Of a stretch of DNA of 49,485 bases, positions 22,905 to 32,150 are shown one piece after another. This DNA is from Bacteroidota bacterium. Lineage in GTDB: Bacteria; Bacteroidota; Bacteroidia; Bacteroidales; GCA-2711565. The position numbers and the translations under genes are program-made. How positions within the stretch are numbered: the stretch's first letter is position 1; the number at the start of each line of letters is the position of its first letter. The notes beneath the pieces were generated by a model that made no database searches, had not been told where the DNA came from, and saw nothing but the letters and a program-made list of their open reading frames with translations. The DNA is taken from contig JAHIVC010000028.1 in NCBI GenBank assembly GCA_018816945.1, positions 1 through 49,485 on the forward strand. Reading direction: 5' to 3'.

Positions 22905-24818
22905 ATGAAACCATTTTTAGTATTTGTAATTATCCTTCTGCTTTTGAATGGTTATTCTCAAACAAGTGATAGTTTAAAAAGATCTGATTTGAAGGAGCTT
23001 GTTGTTACCGCCTCACGCAATCAAAAATTATTGACCAAAACACCCGAAGTAATGCAAATTATTACTTCGAAAGATATTGAGCAGCTTAATGTAAACTCTA
23101 CGGGAGAAATACTTGAATACGTAACAGGTGTAAATATTGAATCAGGCACTGGAAGTGGCTATCCCAAAAGGAGCATCGTTAGTTTAGATGGATTTCCTGC
23201 CAATTACACTTTAATCATGGTTGATGGTATTCGTTTAATCACAGAACATATACATACAGGACAAAACATCGATATTATTCCACCTGAAAATATTGAACGA
23301 ATAGAAATTATAAAAGGAGCCGCATCAGCGCAATATGGGAGTGATGCTATGGGAGGGATTGTAAATATTGTTACAAAAAAAGCATCCGATAAAACAGAAT
23401 CAAGTATCTCTTTTTCTGGAGGGAGCTATAATACCTATAATACAACACTATCTGTTCTAACTCCGGTAAACGATAAAGTTAGTGTTTCTACATTATCAAA
23501 TTATGAGCAATCGGCTGGTGTTCCTATATTAGCACCAAGTCATCGAATTGGAAAAATGGGATATACCAAATTCAGTACGATGAATAATTTGAGTTGGGTT
23601 ATAAGCTCAAAATCTTCCTTAAATTCGAATTTATATTACTCTCATAATAGTATGGAATTCAGGGATGATAATGTGTATGGCAGAATGCTGTTATCATCAA
23701 TGGATTATAAGCACATTCTTAATAATCATATAAATGTAACTGCACGCTTAAAATATTCTCACTGGAATGCCGAACAAAGTAAAGAGGATAATGGAGTATT
23801 AAATCCTGAGATCTATTTCAGTTGGACTAAATTTAAAAATAACATCATCACTTTTGGAACTGATTTAAATCATACAAAATTTAGGCGTTCTGCAGTACTG
23901 GAACACAACCAGAATGCCCTTGGTGCTTTTGTGCAAGATGAAATTGAGTTGGATAAATGGTCGTTTCTTGCTGCATTGCGTTATGATAAAACAGACAATA
24001 TCAAAGCTGTTCTTACACCAAAGTTTGCAGTGATGTACCAGCCGTATTATAATTTGCGCTTAAGAGCCTCTTTTGGCAGAGGATTTCATGCGCCATCAGT
24101 TATGGAGTTATATGAAGAAGGTTATGGTCACGGGGGAAGAGCTTATCGTTTCGGAAATCCAGATTTACAACCCGAATATAGTATAACATCAACTTTTAGT
24201 ATTGAATATGCACCAATACAGAATTTTCAGCTCTTAATTCATGGATATTATAATACGATAAGCAATATGATTACCCCTGTATATAGTGGAATATGGGAGG
24301 AAAACCCAAATCCTGATAAGGTGATTGATAAATGGGTTCGGACAAATATTCATGAAGCAAAAATATATGGCCTTGAAACAACTGTAAAATATCAATTGAA
24401 TAATAAATTTTTATTGGAGTGTGGATATAACTATTCATACAACGAGAATAGTTCAACTGGAAGACAATTGCCATATTTTCCGGGAGAAGCTTTTTTCTCA
24501 AAAATTATATACAAATACAATCTATCTCCTAAATTAGATGGATCATGCTTTGTTAGTTTAAGGGCTACCAAAAATCGAAGTGCATGGGACTGGAAGCCTG
24601 CTACTGGAAATGATTTTGATAACCCTGATGGATTAATCAGAGAATTAAAAGATTATCAGTTAATAAATGTGGGTGTGAAATTTACCTACAATAAAAATTT
24701 AAATTTGTTTTTGAATGCTGGGAATATATTAGGTCAGAATATTCAAAGACTGGATGATTCCTTTACTGAAATTGATGGCGAACCGACCCTAAAGATAGGG
24801 TGTTTGATAAGTCTTTAA
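22905..24818 (+). CDS. TonB-dependent outer-membrane receptor
   Basis: 637 residues from the ATG at 22905, which gives a clean signal peptide (MKPFLVFVIILLLLNGYSQ); an open extension to 22845 is unlikely. TonB box-like ELVVTASR, a plug domain (about 45-155) with ERIEIIKGAASAQYGSDAMGGIVNI, and a beta-barrel ending in aromatic-rich strands with NAGNILGQNI near the C-terminus. Size and lack of a carboxypeptidase-like N-domain place it with FepA/BtuB-type receptors for siderophores, cobalamin or similar, not SusC. Its ligand is unknown; its promoter carries operator site 1. Confidence 0.92.
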   Translation: MKPFLVFVIILLLLNGYSQTSDSLKRSDLKELVVTASRNQKLLTKTPEVMQIITSKDIEQLNVNSTGEILEYVTGVNIESGTGSGYPKRSIVSLDGFPANYTLIMVDGIRLITEHIHTGQNIDIIPPENIERIEIIKGAASAQYGSDAMGGIVNIVTKKASDKTESSISFSGGSYNTYNTTLSVLTPVNDKVSVSTLSNYEQSAGVPILAPSHRIGKMGYTKFSTMNNLSWVISSKSSLNSNLYYSHNSMEFRDDNVYGRMLLSSMDYKHILNNHINVTARLKYSHWNAEQSKEDNGVLNPEIYFSWTKFKNNIITFGTDLNHTKFRRSAVLEHNQNALGAFVQDEIELDKWSFLAALRYDKTDNIKAVLTPKFAVMYQPYYNLRLRASFGRGFHAPSVMELYEEGYGHGGRAYRFGNPDLQPEYSITSTFSIEYAPIQNFQLLIHGYYNTISNMITPVYSGIWEENPNPDKVIDKWVRTNIHEAKIYGLETTVKYQLNNKFLLECGYNYSYNENSSTGRQLPYFPGEAFFSKIIYKYNLSPKLDGSCFVSLRATKNRSAWDWKPATGNDFDNPDGLIRELKDYQLINVGVKFTYNKNLNLFLNAGNILGQNIQRLDDSFTEIDGEPTLKIGCLISL

Positions 24819-25148
24819 ATAGATTCTCCATAATCTATACTGTTGAAAATAAATTAACAAATTATTGATCAATCTAACCTTGCAAATAAATGATCGGTAT
24901 TTCTATTTGTGATATTCATTTTAGTAAACACCATGATTTATAACATTAAAAACAATTATGTTGGTTAAAAGGTAATATTTCTGAATATAGGAATCCTTTC
25001 TGAGCTGATATTGGCAAACATAAAAAACTGATCATGAGCTGATTACGATAAATGATATTAGCCGTTAAATTAGGATCTGACCCTCAATTTTCCTTTATTA
25101 AAAATTAGAATAATCATAAATATATAGAATATAATTTTTTATATTATA

Positions 25149-25180
25149 TATGATTAAATATATAATTTATTATATCTTTG
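25149..25180 (+). promoter_or_regulatory. Operator-containing promoter, site 2 (symporter)
   Basis: Palindrome TATAATTTATTATA at 25161-25174, directly overlapping a perfect -7 box TATCTTTG (25173-25180). A weak -33 candidate TATG lies at 25149-25152, 20 nt upstream of the -7 box. The same palindrome-to-box register as sites 1, 3 and 4. Confidence 0.7.
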
Positions 25181-25370
25181 TTTTTTTAATGGTGCGGATA
25201 GTTATCAGGGTTAAAGGTTTGGAACACTTTTATTGATTGTAATTATGTTGCAACCAAGCTCAGTGTAATTGGATTGTAAATAAATTTTATAACTGTTCCG
25301 TAGTTCGTTTCATAGTAGTGCAGAAACAAGTTTATGTTTCGGTAAGAATGGTTGTTTGGTTTGGGCAATC

Positions 25371-25410
25371 AAGTTGCCTTTTGGATAAAATATCCAAAAG
25401 GCAACTTTTA
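25371..25410 (+). terminator. Strong hairpin terminator or attenuator before the symporter gene
   Basis: AAGTTGCCTTTTGGATA (25371-25387) and its exact complement (25391-25407) form a 17-bp perfect stem with an AAA loop, followed by TTTA. It stands between the site-2 promoter and the symporter ORF. The upstream GGCAA (25364-25368) can pair with TTGCC in the 5' arm, a possible antiterminator. Confidence 0.75.
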
Positions 25411-25467
25411 CTTTAAAATTTTTAAAAGCAAATATGAAAAATAGTAACATATAATTCAGATCGTTTT

Positions 25468-26751
25468 ATGAAAAAGAAAATTCCTCTATGGTTGAAAATT
25501 ATTCTTGGCATGATCCTCGGAGTAGTATGGGGGCTTATTGCTGTTAGTTTTGGTTTAGAAAAGTTTACTTCCGATTGGGTTAAGCCTTGGGGTACGATTT
25601 TTATAAAAATGTTGAAATTAATAGCCGTTCCACTCATTTTTATCTCACTTGTTAAAGGAATTACAAGTTTATCAGATGTCTCTAAACTTACCCGGATTGG
25701 AATTAAAACCCTGTCATTTTTTATTATAACTACTATAATATCAGTTCTAATCGGCTTATTTTTGGTTAACACATTTAGACCTGGTGATACTTTTCCTGAA
25801 CAAAAGCGCACAGAATTTCAAATGATGCACGAACAAAATGTAAAAGAAAAGGAACAAATGGCATCAAATGTTAAAAATCAATCTCCACTTTATATTATTG
25901 AAGACATCGTTCCTGACAACATTCTTAAAGCTGCCGGAGATAATACGAAAATGTTGCAGGTTATCTTCTTTGCCATTTTATTTGCCGTATCCATGCTTCT
26001 TCTTGATAGCCATAAAGTACTGTCAGTTAAAAATTTATTCGAAAGTCTTAATGATATTATTATAAAAATTGTGGATATCATTATGAAATTTGCACCCATT
26101 GGCGTATTTGCCTTACTGGCCGCCTTAGTTTCAGATTTCTCGGCTGATGCAGGGTTGTTTTGGGCACTTGGTAAATATGCCTTATTAGTCAGCTTTGGGC
26201 TAATCGGATTGTTATTTGTCTTATATCCGCCTATTATTTTATTATTCACCAGAGTGAAACTTAAAACCATTTTTCGGGCTCTTTTACCTACTCAAATGGT
26301 TGCGTTCTCTACAAGTTCAAGTAATGCAACATTGCCAATTAATATGCGACAATGTACAAATGAATTGGGTGTATCGGGAAGTGTTGCGAATTTTGTTCTA
26401 CCCATAGGAGCAACGATTAATATGAATGGAGTAACATTTTATCAGGCGATTGCTGCTGTTTTTATCGCGCAGGTATTTGGTATGGACTTAACGATAATAC
26501 AGCAATTGACCATTGTTCTTACTGCAACACTAGCTGCCATAGGCACTCCAGGTGTTCCCGGTGGTGGAATCATCATGATGGTTATTGTTTTGGATGCAGC
26601 TGGAATTCCTCCCGAAGGGCTTGCCTTAATTCTTGGTATAGACAGACCTTTAGATATGATTCGAACTGCGGTAAATGTGACCGGTGATGCTATTGCCGCC
26701 GTTGTTATTGCTCATAGTGAAAAAGAGTTGGATTATTCTATTCAGAAATGA
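25468..26751 (+). CDS. Dicarboxylate/amino acid:cation symporter (DAACS, GltP/GltT-like)
   Basis: 427 residues with eight or so membrane segments and the two re-entrant loops of glutamate/aspartate transporters. Signature motifs: STSSSNATLPIN (hairpin 1), NMNGVTFYQ (variant of NMDGT), and GTPGVPGGGIIMM (hairpin 2), then the DRPLDMIRTAVNVTGD helix with the Arg and Asp that contact acidic amino-acid substrates. It imports glutamate, aspartate or a C4-dicarboxylate with Na+ or H+. Expression appears controlled by operator site 2 and by the leader hairpin. Confidence 0.94.
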   Translation: MKKKIPLWLKIILGMILGVVWGLIAVSFGLEKFTSDWVKPWGTIFIKMLKLIAVPLIFISLVKGITSLSDVSKLTRIGIKTLSFFIITTIISVLIGLFLVNTFRPGDTFPEQKRTEFQMMHEQNVKEKEQMASNVKNQSPLYIIEDIVPDNILKAAGDNTKMLQVIFFAILFAVSMLLLDSHKVLSVKNLFESLNDIIIKIVDIIMKFAPIGVFALLAALVSDFSADAGLFWALGKYALLVSFGLIGLLFVLYPPIILLFTRVKLKTIFRALLPTQMVAFSTSSSNATLPINMRQCTNELGVSGSVANFVLPIGATINMNGVTFYQAIAAVFIAQVFGMDLTIIQQLTIVLTATLAAIGTPGVPGGGIIMMVIVLDAAGIPPEGLALILGIDRPLDMIRTAVNVTGDAIAAVVIAHSEKELDYSIQK

Positions 26752-26866
26752 TATTAATATTAATACTGTGTATTTTTTAAATGATCAAATTGATGTTCGT
26801 TATTTTAAATTAATGTTTTCATGTTAATAAGAATAAAATTAATAATATATAAATTTATCTATTTTA

Positions 26867-26898
26867 TTTGCTTTTATGTATAATTTATTATATATTTA
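26867..26898 (+). promoter_or_regulatory. Operator-containing promoter, site 3 (PhoD phosphatase)
   Basis: Palindrome TATAATTTATTATA at 26879-26892. TTTG at 26867-26870, 20-nt spacer, TATATTTA (26891-26898) as -7 box starting in the palindrome's last two bases. Flanks resemble site 1. Confidence 0.7.
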
Positions 26899-27014
26899 CA
26901 AGATAAAAGCGCGTATATTCTATCAAAAAACAATATTTATAATAGCCAAATTAGTTTAAAAAATTTACTAAAAGATTGAATGATAAATAAATAACAATAT
27001 TAAAATTGAAAGAA

Positions 27015-28931
27015 ATGTTTGACAATCAAAAATCACTTAAATCAAGGAGTTCTCGAATAAGACACTCCGGATTACTGGGAATCTTTCTAGCGGTCAGTCT
27101 TATTGCTACAATTTCATTAGATGAAGTTAAGGCGCAAGAAGCCGCACAAATTTCGCATGGCCCAATGCTAGGACATCTTGGTGCTCATGAGATTGGTGTT
27201 TGGGCACGCACGTTTAAACCTGGAACTTTTTGGGTTCGGTACGGGCTTTCACCAGATAAGATGGACTATTTATCGGATGGGGCAACCACAACTATTGAGC
27301 ACGACAATACCGGTTGGGTTCTGATTAAAAATTTGAAGGCAGATACTAAGTATTACTATGCATTAACAGTAAAAGGCGGAACTGCCACTATGCTTAATCG
27401 TACCGGATCGTTCCGAACCCTGCCCGACACAGAAGAAATGAAAGATCCTAAGGTAAATCCGGAAGGATTGTTCAATTTCAGTTTTGAATACGCCTGCGGA
27501 AACAGTCAGGGCAGCAATGGATTTGGCCCTAGTCTTCCAACCTTCCGGACCATGTTAGACAAGATAAGCAACAAGATTAATTTTGCCATTCTCAATGGTG
27601 ATTGGTTGTACGAGGCTGAACGAGAATATCCTGCAGAAAGTTGGTTAAAACAAGTTGGACTTACAAAGGAACAAACTCCAAGGGTTGTTGATCTTGCTCC
27701 AAAAATAGTCGGTGTATGGGAAAATTACAAATCATATCTCGACAGAGGTTATAATCTTGCAGAGTGGCACCGTGTCGTTCCTTCATTTTATACGATTGAT
27801 GACCATGAAATTTTTGACAATACTTATGGAGCCGGACAAATAGGACGTGTAGACCACAAGGCAGTGTACCGTGATATAGGGGTTCAGGCATGGCATGATT
27901 ATCTGGCATGGAGTAATCCAACTGAATTCACTCAAGGTATTACCTTCGGCAGGGCAAAACTCAAAGCCGGTAGTGATATTTTAATTGATACAGAAACAGA
28001 CTTCACAAAACTCGATCTCAGTCAGGCCGCTACCCTCCAGGTATTTTGGGGTGGACCCTATGATGGAATCCGAAACATTCCCAAAGGAACCCAACCCGGA
28101 AACCCCAATAGTGGGGTTTATCAGATCATTGAAGTAATAGATGCACATAAAATCCGTGTTTATCCATCTGCAAAAAAGAATGGCAATCCTGTGTATTCTA
28201 TCGGACGAAGATCTTATGGTAAAATGAGGGTAAGTAATTCTGATATCTTTTTACTTGATGTCCGCTCTCACCAGGACATGCATGATACGAGTGACCCCTA
28301 TAAAAAAGGAATCTCAATAATGGGCAAAGAACAAAAAGCCTGGTTAAAGTCAGAAATGCTGAAAAGCGATGCTGAGTTTTTCTTTGTCGTTTCATCGGTT
28401 AATTTTAGTATTCCTCACGAGGGAGGAACTGGCGGAAGCACAGCAGATCAGATAGCTACAGGGCAAATTGGCAGGGATGATGCATGGACCAGTTATGTAG
28501 AAGAGCGAACAGAAATGATCGATTTTTGGGAATCACTGGGTAAACCTGTATTTGTCCTTACCGGTGATTTACACAACAGTTTTGCAGTAAAGATGACTAA
28601 TAATGTTTGGGAATTTGCTTCAGGACCGCACAACTCACGCAATCATGCTCTTGGGGCAGAAGGTAATCGTCCTGTGAATGGAATATATAATTCAAGGGGA
28701 AGTGAAGTTGATATTCGTTGGTCAACAGCTATTCTAAATGATGTACCTGGTGCGTTAAGGTATATTCCTAATTATTGTGTGGTTCAGGTTAATAACGTTT
28801 TTAATAATCCTGTAGAGGAAGGCAAGGACAGATGGATACCATTTCCAAGGCCTCACGTTATTTTCCAGTATTACAACGGCTTAACCGGTGATTTAATGTA
28901 TGCTGAAACCATTCAGGCAATAACCAAATAG
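27015..28931 (+). CDS. PhoD-like alkaline phosphatase/phosphodiesterase
   Basis: 638 residues from the ATG at 27015 (an in-frame TTG at 27006 is less likely). A long signal peptide ends near residue 39 (DEVKAQ). An Fn3-like domain (about 45-135, with HDNTGWVLIKNLKADTKYYY) precedes the PhoD metallophosphatase domain. Metal/active-site motifs seen: NGDWLYE, TIDDHEIFDN and the later TGDLHNSF. PhoD enzymes release phosphate from mono- and diesters outside the cytoplasm. It lies before SusC/SusD and behind operator site 3. Confidence 0.9.
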   Translation: MFDNQKSLKSRSSRIRHSGLLGIFLAVSLIATISLDEVKAQEAAQISHGPMLGHLGAHEIGVWARTFKPGTFWVRYGLSPDKMDYLSDGATTTIEHDNTGWVLIKNLKADTKYYYALTVKGGTATMLNRTGSFRTLPDTEEMKDPKVNPEGLFNFSFEYACGNSQGSNGFGPSLPTFRTMLDKISNKINFAILNGDWLYEAEREYPAESWLKQVGLTKEQTPRVVDLAPKIVGVWENYKSYLDRGYNLAEWHRVVPSFYTIDDHEIFDNTYGAGQIGRVDHKAVYRDIGVQAWHDYLAWSNPTEFTQGITFGRAKLKAGSDILIDTETDFTKLDLSQAATLQVFWGGPYDGIRNIPKGTQPGNPNSGVYQIIEVIDAHKIRVYPSAKKNGNPVYSIGRRSYGKMRVSNSDIFLLDVRSHQDMHDTSDPYKKGISIMGKEQKAWLKSEMLKSDAEFFFVVSSVNFSIPHEGGTGGSTADQIATGQIGRDDAWTSYVEERTEMIDFWESLGKPVFVLTGDLHNSFAVKMTNNVWEFASGPHNSRNHALGAEGNRPVNGIYNSRGSEVDIRWSTAILNDVPGALRYIPNYCVVQVNNVFNNPVEEGKDRWIPFPRPHVIFQYYNGLTGDLMYAETIQAITK

Positions 28932-29107
28932 CAGGATTATACTTTTTTAACTGATTATAAAATGGTTTAAAGAATTTATTACTTGAAAATACAAATTCAT
29001 TGCCTATGGAAAATAACGACTAATTTATGGTTTTTGAAATCTACGATCGTAAAGCATAAATAAAAGCTACAACTTAATTAAAACATTATCAAATTAATAT
29101 TTTTTTT

Positions 29108-32100
29108 ATGAAACGAAAATTAACAATTTTTTTAATCTTTTTTCTCGGGATGCAAATAGCATATGCTCAAGGAAAAGTTGTAACCGGTACGGTTACAAGT
29201 GCTGAGGATGGAACAACCATCCCAGGAGTAACGATAATGGTTACTGGTACAACAACAGGTGTGACAACTGACGTGAATGGTAAATACCAAATAACTTTAC
29301 CAAATAATAATGCAGTACTCAAATTTTCATTTATTGGCTTCAAAAGTCAATCAATAACTGTTGGTCAGGCTTCAACCATAAATGTAACTTTAGAGCTCGA
29401 CCTTGTGGGCCTCGAAGAGGTTGTGGTTATTGGTTACGGTACTTCCACAAAAGAAGCACTTACTGGTGCTGTTCAAGTGGTTGGAAGTGAAAAGTTATCA
29501 ATGCTTCCTGCAGCCACACTTGAAAATGCCCTGCAAGGAGGAGTTACAGGTCTTATGATGAACAATGCTGATGGACAGCCTGGTGCAGGAGCCGAAATCC
29601 GTATCAGAGGTATTGGGTCCATCAATGCATCCAGTGAGCCATTATATGTTATCGATGGGATTCCAGTACAATCTGGCTCTCCTTCACCAACTGATTTTTC
29701 TAATGAGGGGAAAAGCTCTAATATTATGTCAACCATGAACCCGAACGATATCGAAAGTATTTCTGTATTGAAAGATGCATCGGCAACAGCCATTTATGGT
29801 TCACGTGGTGCCAATGGTGTAATTCTTATTACAACTAAAGGCGGTAAAGCAGGTAAAACTAAAATTAATTTCAGTGCTTCAACCGGTTTCTCCGATAATG
29901 CGTACAATAATTTGCAGGAGCCTCTTAATGCAGCCCAATACAAAGAATTATTCATTGAAGGATATACAAACAGGGGCGAATCGGCTGCTACAGCTACTGC
30001 ACGTTTCGACGATTGGTTTCCTGAGGCAGCTACTACAAATACAAACTGGATTGACGAAATTTATCGAACCGGTAAAACAAAACAATATAACGTTGATGTA
30101 AGTGGCGGAGCTAATGGAATAACCTATTTTGCTTCTATCGGATATTATGACCAGGAAGGTGTTGTGGTCGGAACTGATTTTGAACGATTTTCATCGCGAT
30201 TAAATATTGTTGCTAAATTGACCGATAAATTGACCATTACTAATAATATTAATCTTGGACGAACAATGGCTCATGGAGTCGATGATAAAACATCATGGAC
30301 TAATCCAATGCACGTAGGATATTTTACTCCCCCACAAATTCCGGTTTATGATGAATATGGAAGATTCTATGGTGATCATTTAGTTTTAGGAATGAACGGC
30401 AGCAACCCTTTAGGTGTTTTATTGGAAGATGAGCGATGGCAAAAACAAACGCGTATCACGGACAACCTCACGGCAAGTTATAAAATCCGTGAAGATTTAG
30501 TTTTTAAATCCGCCTGGAGTTTTGACATGGTTGGAGTTAACGAATTCCAATATCAGAATCCGAGATATGGGGATGCCCGACTTGTGGGTGGTAGTGGAGA
30601 TGAGGGAACTCAGAATACCCTTAACTGGATTGGAACCCAAACCTTGAATTACAATAAACTTTTTGGACAAGATCACAGCTTCGATGCGTTGTTAGGTTAT
30701 GAAGCACAAAAATATGAAAGTAGATCGATCAGGGCCAGAGCTGAAGGTTATCCAAATGCAACGCTCAGAACACTAGCCAATGCTGCAAATCCAATGGTGG
30801 CAACTAGTTCAGGAACATCTTATGCTTTTGCTTCTATGTTCTCCAGATTTTCTTATAATTATGCCGGAAAATATTATGCAACTGCAAGTTTCCGTCGTGA
30901 TGGTTCTTCACGTTTTGGTCAGAACTCTCGCTGGGGTAACTTCTGGTCTCTTGGAACATCCTGGCGAGTTACCCAAGAGGATTTTATGAAAGATATCAAA
31001 TGGATAAATAATTTGAAATTGAGAGTATCTTATGGTATAACCGGTAATGCAAGCATTGGTAATTTCGATGCAGTTGCTTTATATGGTTTTGGTAACGACT
31101 ATGATGGCATTGCAGGTTCAGCACCTTCTAACATCGGCAATCCTTATCTTACCTGGGAAGGCCAAAGTACTTTGGATATTGGTATAGACTTATTTGTATT
31201 TGATCGGGTTAGTGCAACCGTTAATTATTTCCACAGAAAAAACAATGATCTGTTATTAGATCGACCATTATCTGAAACTACTGGTTTTAATGGTAATCTG
31301 CAAAATGTTGGAGATATGTTGAACAGAGGTTTTGAGATCGAGGCTAATGCCCAAATCGTTAAATCAGCTGATTTTAACTGGGATTTAGGGTTTAATATTA
31401 CTTTAATGAAAAATGAGGTAACCAGACTTGATGAACCAATTATTGATGGTGCTCAAAATCATACAGAAGGACGTGATTACTATGAATTTTATATGTGGCA
31501 CTGGGCCGGTGTAAATCCTGCAAACGGTCAAGCTCAGTGGTATAAAGATGAAACCATGACCACAATTACAGAAAAGGTAAAAGATGCTGTACCATTCTTT
31601 ACCGGTAAATCAGCATTGCCAAGTGCTTATGGAGGGGTTAATACCAATTTAAGTTATAAAGGTTTCAGTTTAAGTGCACAGATTGTATTTGTTTGGGATA
31701 AATGGGTATATAATAACCAATCCAAAGGTATTGAAAGTGATGGAGCCCGTGCTCCCAGAAGCACAAATTTGTACGCATTTGAAAACCGATGGACTACACC
31801 CGGGCAGGAAGCCCTTGTTCCGAAATTTGTATGGGGAAACTCATCCAAGAGTAATCAAACAAACAGTACCCGTTACTTATATGATGCAACATATATTCGC
31901 TTAAGAGATCTTACTTTAGCATATACCTTTAATAAATCAATTACTGAAAAGCTTGATATTTCTTCATTAAGGGTATTCGTACAAGCAAATAACTATTTTA
32001 CCTGGGTCAGATCAAAACATTATCAATATGATCCTGAATCAGATACTAATGGTATTGTTAATGGTACTGTGCCAAAAACCAAATCCATTACTTTGGGTGT

Positions 32101-32116
32101 AAATGTGGGATTTTAA
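29108..32116 (+). CDS. SusC/RagA-type TonB-linked outer-membrane transporter
   Basis: 1002 residues: signal peptide (KRKLTIFLIFFLGMQIAYAQ), carboxypeptidase-D regulatory-like domain (about 22-100, VVTGTVTSAEDGTTIPGVTI), TonB box and plug (VVIGYGTS; IRIRGIGSINASSEPLYVIDGIP; SVLKDASATAIYGSRGANGVILITTK), then a large barrel. With the SusD lipoprotein encoded 35 bp downstream it forms the bed-bin importer for glycans or peptides. The neighbours encode peptidases, a sulfatase and a phosphatase but no polysaccharidase, so peptide or mixed cargo is more likely than a plain polysaccharide. Confidence 0.96.
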   Translation: MKRKLTIFLIFFLGMQIAYAQGKVVTGTVTSAEDGTTIPGVTIMVTGTTTGVTTDVNGKYQITLPNNNAVLKFSFIGFKSQSITVGQASTINVTLELDLVGLEEVVVIGYGTSTKEALTGAVQVVGSEKLSMLPAATLENALQGGVTGLMMNNADGQPGAGAEIRIRGIGSINASSEPLYVIDGIPVQSGSPSPTDFSNEGKSSNIMSTMNPNDIESISVLKDASATAIYGSRGANGVILITTKGGKAGKTKINFSASTGFSDNAYNNLQEPLNAAQYKELFIEGYTNRGESAATATARFDDWFPEAATTNTNWIDEIYRTGKTKQYNVDVSGGANGITYFASIGYYDQEGVVVGTDFERFSSRLNIVAKLTDKLTITNNINLGRTMAHGVDDKTSWTNPMHVGYFTPPQIPVYDEYGRFYGDHLVLGMNGSNPLGVLLEDERWQKQTRITDNLTASYKIREDLVFKSAWSFDMVGVNEFQYQNPRYGDARLVGGSGDEGTQNTLNWIGTQTLNYNKLFGQDHSFDALLGYEAQKYESRSIRARAEGYPNATLRTLANAANPMVATSSGTSYAFASMFSRFSYNYAGKYYATASFRRDGSSRFGQNSRWGNFWSLGTSWRVTQEDFMKDIKWINNLKLRVSYGITGNASIGNFDAVALYGFGNDYDGIAGSAPSNIGNPYLTWEGQSTLDIGIDLFVFDRVSATVNYFHRKNNDLLLDRPLSETTGFNGNLQNVGDMLNRGFEIEANAQIVKSADFNWDLGFNITLMKNEVTRLDEPIIDGAQNHTEGRDYYEFYMWHWAGVNPANGQAQWYKDETMTTITEKVKDAVPFFTGKSALPSAYGGVNTNLSYKGFSLSAQIVFVWDKWVYNNQSKGIESDGARAPRSTNLYAFENRWTTPGQEALVPKFVWGNSSKSNQTNSTRYLYDATYIRLRDLTLAYTFNKSITEKLDISSLRVFVQANNYFTWVRSKHYQYDPESDTNGIVNGTVPKTKSITLGVNVGF

Positions 32117-32150
32117 TCAATCGTTTGTAGAAATGTTAAAATAAACAATT

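Larger units (their letters stand above)
24819..25467. other. 649-bp non-coding stretch before the symporter gene
   Basis: No convincing gene. It holds a small hairpin after the receptor stop (ATAGATT/AATCTAT, 24820-24839), operator site 2 with its promoter, then about 190 nt of leader ending in a strong terminator-like hairpin 61 bp before the symporter ATG. Confidence 0.7.

Noticed and set aside
25129-25150. A fifth TATAAT/ATTATA pair near the symporter promoter
   Set aside because: The arms are there but the spacing is longer and differs from the fixed 2-bp centre; it is likely chance in very AT-rich DNA.
27006-27014. TTG start for the phosphatase
   Set aside because: The ATG three codons later gives the same signal peptide and is the more usual start.
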